Assembly (NCBI GenBank): GCA_943737045.1
Contig: CALSFV010000305.1
Location: forward strand, 347,511 to 411,510
Source: Parapristionchus giblindavisi
Taxonomy: Eukaryota > Nematoda > Chromadorea > Rhabditida > Diplogasteridae
DNA length: 64,000 nt
Direction of reading: 5' to 3'
Shown one piece after another: positions 56,801 to 64,000 of this stretch. Within the stretch, counting starts at the first letter, position 1. Every line of letters begins with the position of its first letter. The position numbers were made by a program, and so were the translations under genes. The notes beneath the pieces were generated by a model. It worked only from the letters and a program-made list of their open reading frames with translations, had not been told where the DNA came from and searched no databases.

Positions 56801-59800
56801 TGTATTACTGTTACGGACTAAATCGGCCCTCTCTTCATCTATTATTTTACTTCTTATGAATGAATTGATTGATTCACCACATCTCACTAGAATGACCATA
56901 ACTTCCTTCAAAATGCTCCGTTCGAGCTGCGGTTTGTGCAGGCGACGCGCCGCAACGCCTGCTACGATGTCCAATCAAAATCGCGATTAGAAAGGCGCCC
57001 AACCGGGCGGGAAACGATGACTTTTTATTGCTAGTAGCGGTATGGTTTGTAGAAGTGTGTTGTGAGTCTCCCTACTCTTCCCCCTCTTCCCCCATGTTCT
57101 CCCCTCTTCCCCAGCTCTTACCCCCTCTCCCCCCTCTCCCCCCTCTTCCCCCTCTTCCCCCTTTATTCCAGAACATTATTACACAATAATTATAATAATA
57201 TAATAATAATATTATTATTATTTTGTAATAATGTTATTATTATTTTGTAATAATGTTATTATTTTGTAGTAATATATTTTGAAATTTAATCTTAAACATT
57301 ATTCCTAAATATTTTCTAAAATTTATTCGAGAATACAGATGCATTTTTCATTTTTGTTCTCGTGCCGAGTGAAAATTAAACATTTCAATAACAACACATA
57401 CATTATGAGATAATACGGACTAAATGACACTTCAGATTCAGTGGACACACTGCTTAGTTAATCTTGATAAAGTGTATTACTGTTACGGACTAAATCGGCC
57501 CTCTCTTCATCTATTATTTTACTTCTTATGAATGAATTGATTGATTCACCACATCTCACTAGAATGACCATAACTTCCTTCAAAATGCTCCGTTCGAGCT
57601 GCGGTTTGTGCAGGCGACGCGCCGCAACGCCTGCTACGATGTCCAATCAAAATCGCGATTAGAAAGGCGCCCAACCGGGCGGGAAACGATGACTTTTTAT
57701 TGCTAGTAGCGGTATGGTTTGGTAGAAGTGTGATGTGAGTCTCCCTACTCTTCCCCCTCTTCCCCCATGTTCTCCCCTCTTCCCCAGCTCTTACCCCCCT
57801 CCCTCTCCCCCTCTCCCCCCTCTTCCCCCTCTTCCCCCTTTATTCCAGAACATTATTACACAATAATTATAATAATATAATAATAATATTATTATTATTT
57901 TGTAATAATGTTATTATTATTTTGTAATAATGTTATTATTTTGTAGTAATATATTTTGAAATTTAATCTTAAACATTATTCCTAAATATTTTCTAAAATT
58001 TATTCGAGAATACAGATGCATTTTTTCATTTTTGTTCTCGTGCCGAGTGAAAATTAAACATTTCAATAACAACACATACATTATGAGATAATACGGACTA
58101 AATGACACTTCAGATTCAGTGGACACACTGCTTAGTTAATCTTGATAAAGTGTATTACTGTTACGGACTAAATCGGCCCTCTCTTCATCTATTATTTTAC
58201 TTCTTATGAATGAATTGATTGATTCACCACATCTCACTAGAATGACCATAACTTCCTTCAAAATGCTCCGTTCGAGCTGCGGTTTGTGCAGGCGACGCGC
58301 CGCAACGCCTGCTACGATGTCCAATCAAAATCGCGATTAGAAAGGCGCCCAACCGGGCGGGAAACGATGACTTTTTATTGCTAGTAGCGGTATGGTTTGG
58401 TAGAAGTGTGATGTGAGTCTCCCTACTCTTCCCCCTCTTCCCCCATGTTCTCCCCTCTTCCCCAGCTCTTACCCCCTCTCCCCCTCTCCCCCCTCTTCCC
58501 CCTCTCCCCCCTTTATTCCAGAACATTATTACACAATAATTATAATAATATAATAATAATATTATTATTATTTTGTAATAATGTTATTATTATTTTGTAA
58601 TAATGTTATTATTTTGTAGTAATATATTTTGAAATTTAATCTTAAACATTATTCCTAAATATTTTCTAAAATTTATTCGAGAATACAGATGCATTTTTCA
58701 TTTTTGTTCTCGTGCCGAGTGAAAATTAAACATTTCAATAACAACACATACATTATGAGATAATACGGACTAAATGACACTTCAGATTCAGTGGACACAC
58801 TGCTTAGTTAATCTTGATAAAGTGTATTACTGTTACGGACTAAATCGGCCCTCTCTTCATCTATTATTTTACTTCTTATGAATGAATTGATTGATTCACC
58901 ACATCTCACTAGAATGACCATAACTTCCTTCAAAATGCTCCGTTCGAGCTGCGGTTTGTGCAGGCGACGCGCCGCAACGCCTGCTACGATGTCCAATCAA
59001 AATCGCGATTAGAAAGGCGCCCAACCGGGCGGGAAACGATGACTTTTTATTGCTAGTAGCGGTATGGTTTGGTAGAAGTGTGATGTGAGTCTCCCTACTC
59101 TTCCCCCTCTTCCCCCATGTTCTCCCCTCTTCCCCAGCTCTTACCCCCTCTCCCCCTCTCCCCCCTCTTCCCCCTCTTCCCCCTTTATTCCAGAACATTA
59201 TTACACAATAATTATAATAATATAATAATAATATTATTATTATTTTGTAATAATGTTATTATTATTTTGTAATAATGTTATTATTTTGTAGTAATATATT
59301 TTGAAATTTAATCTTAAACATTATTCCTAAATATTTTCTAAAATTTATTCGAGAATACAGATGCATTTTTCATTTTTGTTCTCGTGCCGAGTGAAAATTA
59401 AACATTTCAATAACAACACATACATTATGAGATAATACGGACTAAATGACACTTCAGATTCAGTGGACACACTGCTTAGTTAATCTTGATAAAGTGTATT
59501 ACTGTTACGGACTAAATCGGCCCTCTCTTCATCTATTATTTTACTTCTTATGAATGAATTGATTGATTCACCACATCTCACTAGAATGACCATAACTTCC
59601 TTCAAAATGCTCCGTTCGAGCTGCGGTTTGTGCAGGCGACGCGCCGCAACGCCTGCTACGATGTCCAATCAAAATCGCGATTAGAAAGGCGCCCAACCGG
59701 GCGGGAAACGATGACTTTTTATTGCTAGTAGCGGTATGGTTTGGTAGAAGTGTGTTGTGAGTCTCCCTACTCTTCCCCCTCTTCCCCCATGTTCTCCCCT

Positions 59801-62800
59801 CTTCCCCAGCTCTTACCCCCTCTCCCCCTCTCCCCCCTCTTCCCCCTCTTCCCCCTTTATTCCAGAACATTATTACACAATAATTATAATAATATAATAA
59901 TAATATTATTATTATTTTGTAATAATGTTATTATTATTTTGTAATAATGTTATTATTTTGTAGTAATATATTTTGAAATTTAATCTTAAACATTATTCCT
60001 AAATATTTTCTAAAATTTATTCGAGAATACAGATGCATTTTTCATTTTTGTTCTCGTGCCGAGTGAAAATTAAACATTTCAATAACAACACATACATTAT
60101 GAGATAATACGGACTAAATGACACTTCAGATTCAGTGGACACACTGCTTAGTTAATCTTGATAAAGTGTATTACTGTTACGGACTAAATCGGCCCTCTCT
60201 TCATCTATTATTTTACTTCTTATGAATGAATTGATTGATTCACCACATCTCACTAGAATGACCATAACTTCCTTCAAAATGCTCCGTTCGAGCTGCGGTT
60301 TGTGCAGGCGACGCGCCGCAACGCCTGCTACGATGTCCAATCAAAATCGCGATTAGAAAGGCGCCCAACCGGGCGGGAAACGATGACTTTTTATTGCTAG
60401 TAGCGGTATGGTTTGGTAGAAGTGTGTTGTGAGTCTCCCTACTCTTCCCCCTCTTCCCCCATGTTCTCCCCTCTTCCCCAGCTCTTACCCCCTCTCCCCC
60501 TCTCCCCCCTCTTCCCCCTCTTCCCCCTTTATTCCAGAACATTATTACACAATAATTATAATAATATAATAATAATATTATTATTATTTTGTAATAATGT
60601 TATTATTATTTTGTAATAATGTTATTATTTTGTAGTAATATATTTTGAAATTTAATCTTAAACATTATTCCTAAATATTTTCTAAAATTTATTCGAGAAT
60701 ACAGATGCATTTTTCATTTTTGTTCTCGTGCCGAGTGAAAATTAAACATTTCAATAACAACACATACATTATGAGATAATACGGACTAAATGACACTTCA
60801 GATTCAGTGGACACACTGCTTAGTTAATCTTGATAAAGTGTATTACTGTTACGGACTAAATCGGCCCTCTCTTCATCTATTATTTTACTTCTTATGAATG
60901 AATTGATTGATTCACCACATCTCACTAGAATGACCATAACTTCCTTCAAAATGCTCCGTTCGAGCTGCGGTTTGTGCAGGCGACGCGCCGCAACGCCTGC
61001 TACGATGTCCAATCAAAATCGCGATTAGAAAGGCGCCCAACCGGGCGGGAAACGATGACTTTTTATTGCTAGTAGCGGTATGGTTTGGTAGAAGTGTGTT
61101 GTGAGTCTCCCTACTCTTCCCCCTCTTCCCCCATGTTCTCCCCTCTTCCCCAGCTCTTACCCCCTCTCCCCCTCTCCCCCCTCTTCCCCCTCTTCCCCCT
61201 TTATTCCAGAACATTATTACACAATAATTATAATAATATAATAATAATATTATTATTATTTTGTAATAATGTTATTATTATTTTGTAATAATGTTATTAT
61301 TTTGTAGTAATATATTTTGAAATTTAATCTTAAACATTATTCCTAAATATTTTCTAAAATTTATTCGAGAATACAGATGCATTTTTCATTTTTGTTCTCG
61401 TGCCGAGTGAAAATTAAACATTTCAATAACAACACATACATTATGAGATAATACGGACTAAATGACACTTCAGATTCAGTGGACACACTGCTTAGTTAAT
61501 CTTGATAAAGTGTATTACTGTTACGGACTAAATCGGCCCTCTCTTCATCTATTATTTTACTTCTTATGAATGAATTGATTGATTCACCACATCTCACTAG
61601 AATGACCATAACTTCCTTCAAAATGCTCCGTTCGAGCTGCGGTTTGTGCAGGCGACGCGCCGCAACGCCTGCTACGATGTCCAATCAAAATCGCGATTAG
61701 AAAGGCGCCCAACCGGGCGGGAAACGATGACTTTTTATTGCTAGTAGCGGTATGGTTTGGTAGAAGTGTGTTGTGAGTCTCCCTACTCTTCCCCCTCTTC
61801 CCCCATGTTCTCCCCTCTTCCCCAGCTCTTACCCCCTCTCCCCCTCTCCCCCCTCTTCCCCCTCTTCCCCCTTTATTCCAGAACATTATTACACAATAAT
61901 TATAATAATATAATAATAATATTATTATTATTTTGTAATAATGTTATTATTATTTTGTAATAATGTTATTATTTTGTAGTAATATATTTTGAAATTTAAT
62001 CTTAAACATTATTCCTAAATATTTTCTAAAATTTATTCGAGAATACAGATGCATTTTTCATTTTTGTTCTCGTGCCGAGTGAAAATTAAACATTTCAATA
62101 ACAACACATACATTATGAGATAATACGGACTAAATGACACTTCAGATTCAGTGGACACACTGCTTAGTTAATCTTGATAAAGTGTATTACTGTTACGGAC
62201 TAAATCGGCCCTCTCTTCATCTATTATTTTACTTCTTATGAATGAATTGATTGATTCACCACATCTCACTAGAATGACCATAACTTCCTTCAAAATGCTC
62301 CGTTCGAGCTGCGGTTTGTGCAGGCGACGCGCCGCAACGCCTGCTACGATGTCCAATCAAAATCGCGATTAGAAAGGCGCCCAACCGGGCGGGAAACGAT
62401 GACTTTTTATTGCTAGTAGCGGTATGGTTTGGTAGAAGTGTGTTGTGAGTCTCCCTACTCTTCCCCCTCTTCCCCCATGTTCTCCCCTCTTCCCCAGCTC
62501 TTACCCCCTCTCCCCCTCTCCCCCCTCTTCCCCCTCTTCCCCCTTTATTCCAGAACATTATTACACAATAATTATAATAATATAATAATAATAATATTAT
62601 TATTTTGTAATAATGTTATTATTATTTTGTAATAATGTTATTATTTTGTAGTAATATATTTTGAAATTTAATCTTAAACATTATTCCTAAATATTTTCTA
62701 AAATTTATTCGAGAATACAGATGCATTTTTCATTTTTGTTCTCGTGCCGAGTGAAAATTAAACATTTCAATAACAACACATACATTATGAGATAATACGG

Positions 62801-64000
62801 ACTAAATGACACTTCAGATTCAGTGGACACACTGCTTAGTTAATCTTGATAAAGTGTATTACTGTTACGGACTAAATCGGCCCTCTCTTCATCTATTATT
62901 TTACTTCTTATGAATGAATTGATTGATTCACCACATCTCACTAGAATGACCATAACTTCCTTCAAAATGCTCCGTTCGAGCTGCGGTTTGTGCAGGCGAC
63001 GCGCCGCAACGCCTGCTACGATGTCCAATCAAAATCGCGATTAGAAAGGCGCCCAACCGGGCGGGAAACGATGACTTTTTATTGCTAGTAGCGGTATGGT
63101 TTGGTAGAAGTGTGATGTGAGTCTCCCTACTCTTCCCCCTCTTCCCCCATGTTCTCCCCTCTTCCCCAGCTCTTACCCCCTCTCCCCCTCTCCCCCCTCT
63201 TCCCCCTCTTCCCCCTTTATTCCAGAACATTATTACACAATAATTATAATAATATAATAATAATATTATTATTATTTTGTAATAATGTTATTATTATTTT
63301 GTAATAATGTTATTATTTTGTAGTAATATATTTTGAAATTTAATCTTAAACATTATTCCTAAATATTTTCTAAAATTTATTCGAGAATACAGATGCATTT
63401 TTCATTTTTGTTCTCGTGCCGAGTGAAAATTAAACATTTCAATAACAACACATACATTATGAGATAATACGGACTAAATGACACTTCAGATTCAGTGGAC
63501 ACACTGCTTAGTTAATCTTGATAAAGTGTATTACTGTTACGGACTAAATCGGCCCTCTCTTCATCTATTATTTTACTTCTTATGAATGAATTGATTGATT
63601 CACCACATCTCACTAGAATGACCATAACTTCCTTCAAAATGCTCCGTTCGAGCTGCGGTTTGTGCAGGCGACGCGCCGCAACGCCTGCTACGATGTCCAA
63701 TCAAAATCGCGATTAGAAAGGCGCCCAACCGGGCGGGAAACGATGACTTTTTATTGCTAGTAGCGGTATGGTTTGGTAGAAGTGTGTTGTGAGTCTCCCT
63801 ACTCTTCCCCCTCTTCCCCCATGTTCTCCCCTCTTCCCCAGCTCTTACCCCCTCTCCCCCTCTCCCCCCTCTTCCCCCTCTTCCCCCTTTATTCCAGAAC
63901 ATTATTACACAATAATTATAATAATATAATAATAATATTATTATTATTTTGTAATAATGTTATTATTATTTTGTAATAATGTTATTATTTTGTAGTAAAT
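41818..64000. repeat. Satellite array, 33 monomers of 672 bp
   Basis: Head-to-tail monomers start at 41818 (ATATTTTGAAATTTAATC) with a regular 672-bp period. Exceptions are 671 at the first and 22nd, and small indels in the 23rd-25th (around 56.4-58.1 kb). Monomers appear nearly identical. Each has an AT-rich part, a GC-richer core with GACGCGCCGCAACGC, CCAATCAAAATCGCG and GGCGGGAAA, a polypyrimidine tract of about 100 nt, and a TAA/TTA tract. The recurring 62-100-codon ORFs are by-products of DNA identity: indels in units 18 and 22-24 alter them freely. No rRNA, SL RNA or snRNA sequence is recognisable in the unit. Confidence 0.97.
42285..42382 (+). other. Polypyrimidine tract of the satellite monomer (first unit)
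   Basis: Nearly 100 nt consisting mostly of CTTCCCCC-type units on the plus strand, with few purines. It is repeated in every monomer and immediately followed by TTATTCCAGAAC and a TAATAATA/TATTATTA palindromic tract. This tract is where most indels between monomers occur. Confidence 0.85.

Noticed and set aside
42002..63976. Repeated 62-, 67- and 100-codon ORFs in the satellite as a tandem gene family
   Set aside because: Both strands and several frames are open at once, they overlap, and indels in units 18 and 22-24 change them without compensation. Conservation is that of the DNA repeat.
41818..64000. CRISPR array or rDNA/SL RNA cluster
   Set aside because: Units are contiguous 672-bp monomers without spacers, and contain no recognisable rRNA, spliced-leader or Sm-site sequence.

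Overview
This is a eukaryotic window. It almost certainly comes from a rhabditid nematode, Caenorhabditis or a close relative. The evidence is many small exons with short introns, TTTCAG-type 3' splice sites, a spliced-leader-like acceptor one base before an ATG, an AT-rich background with scattered TACGGTA motifs, CR1-type LINEs, and abundant palindromic DNA elements. Species identity cannot be read from the sequence.

Host genes occupy about 7.4-32.4 kb. A 5'-incomplete MFS sugar transporter (7376-8868, +) converges on a complete eight-exon gene for the U2 snRNP protein U2A' (10025-15896, -, 271 aa). Just upstream of U2A' on the same strand are three exons of an unidentified gene (16097-16496), arranged like an operon. 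Divergent from these is a 25-exon gene for a TATDN2-like TatD nuclease (17439-32431, +, 938 aa). It keeps all six metal-ligand positions and has a long low-complexity N-terminus with an octapeptide repeat. Exon phases join without a break in the U2A' and TatD models.

Positions 1-6878 are a second copy of the 3' half of the U2A' gene (11086-14123). That copy is a pseudogene: one exon is nearly all deleted and a splice donor is lost. An intact CR1-type LINE (699-4830) sits in it, and the other copy gives the empty site.

Most introns are filled with mobile DNA: three mariner relics, two hAT-type non-autonomous elements with 8-bp target duplications, two foldback elements, several other palindromes and LINE 3'-end fragments. 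From 33.7 to 41.8 kb lies one large nested palindrome. Its arms were hit by a 1385-bp element (3-bp duplication TTA) and an 839-bp element (3-bp duplication TCA), and its loop by a second CR1-type LINE. The opposite arm provides the empty sites. Three palindromic elements in the window carry inward-facing tRNA-like (A-box/B-box) modules in their arms, which is the most unusual recurring theme here.

From 41,818 to the window end is a satellite array of 33 nearly identical 672-bp monomers, each containing an approximately 100-bp polypyrimidine tract next to a TAA/TTA palindromic AT tract. The short ORFs in the array are conserved only because the DNA is.
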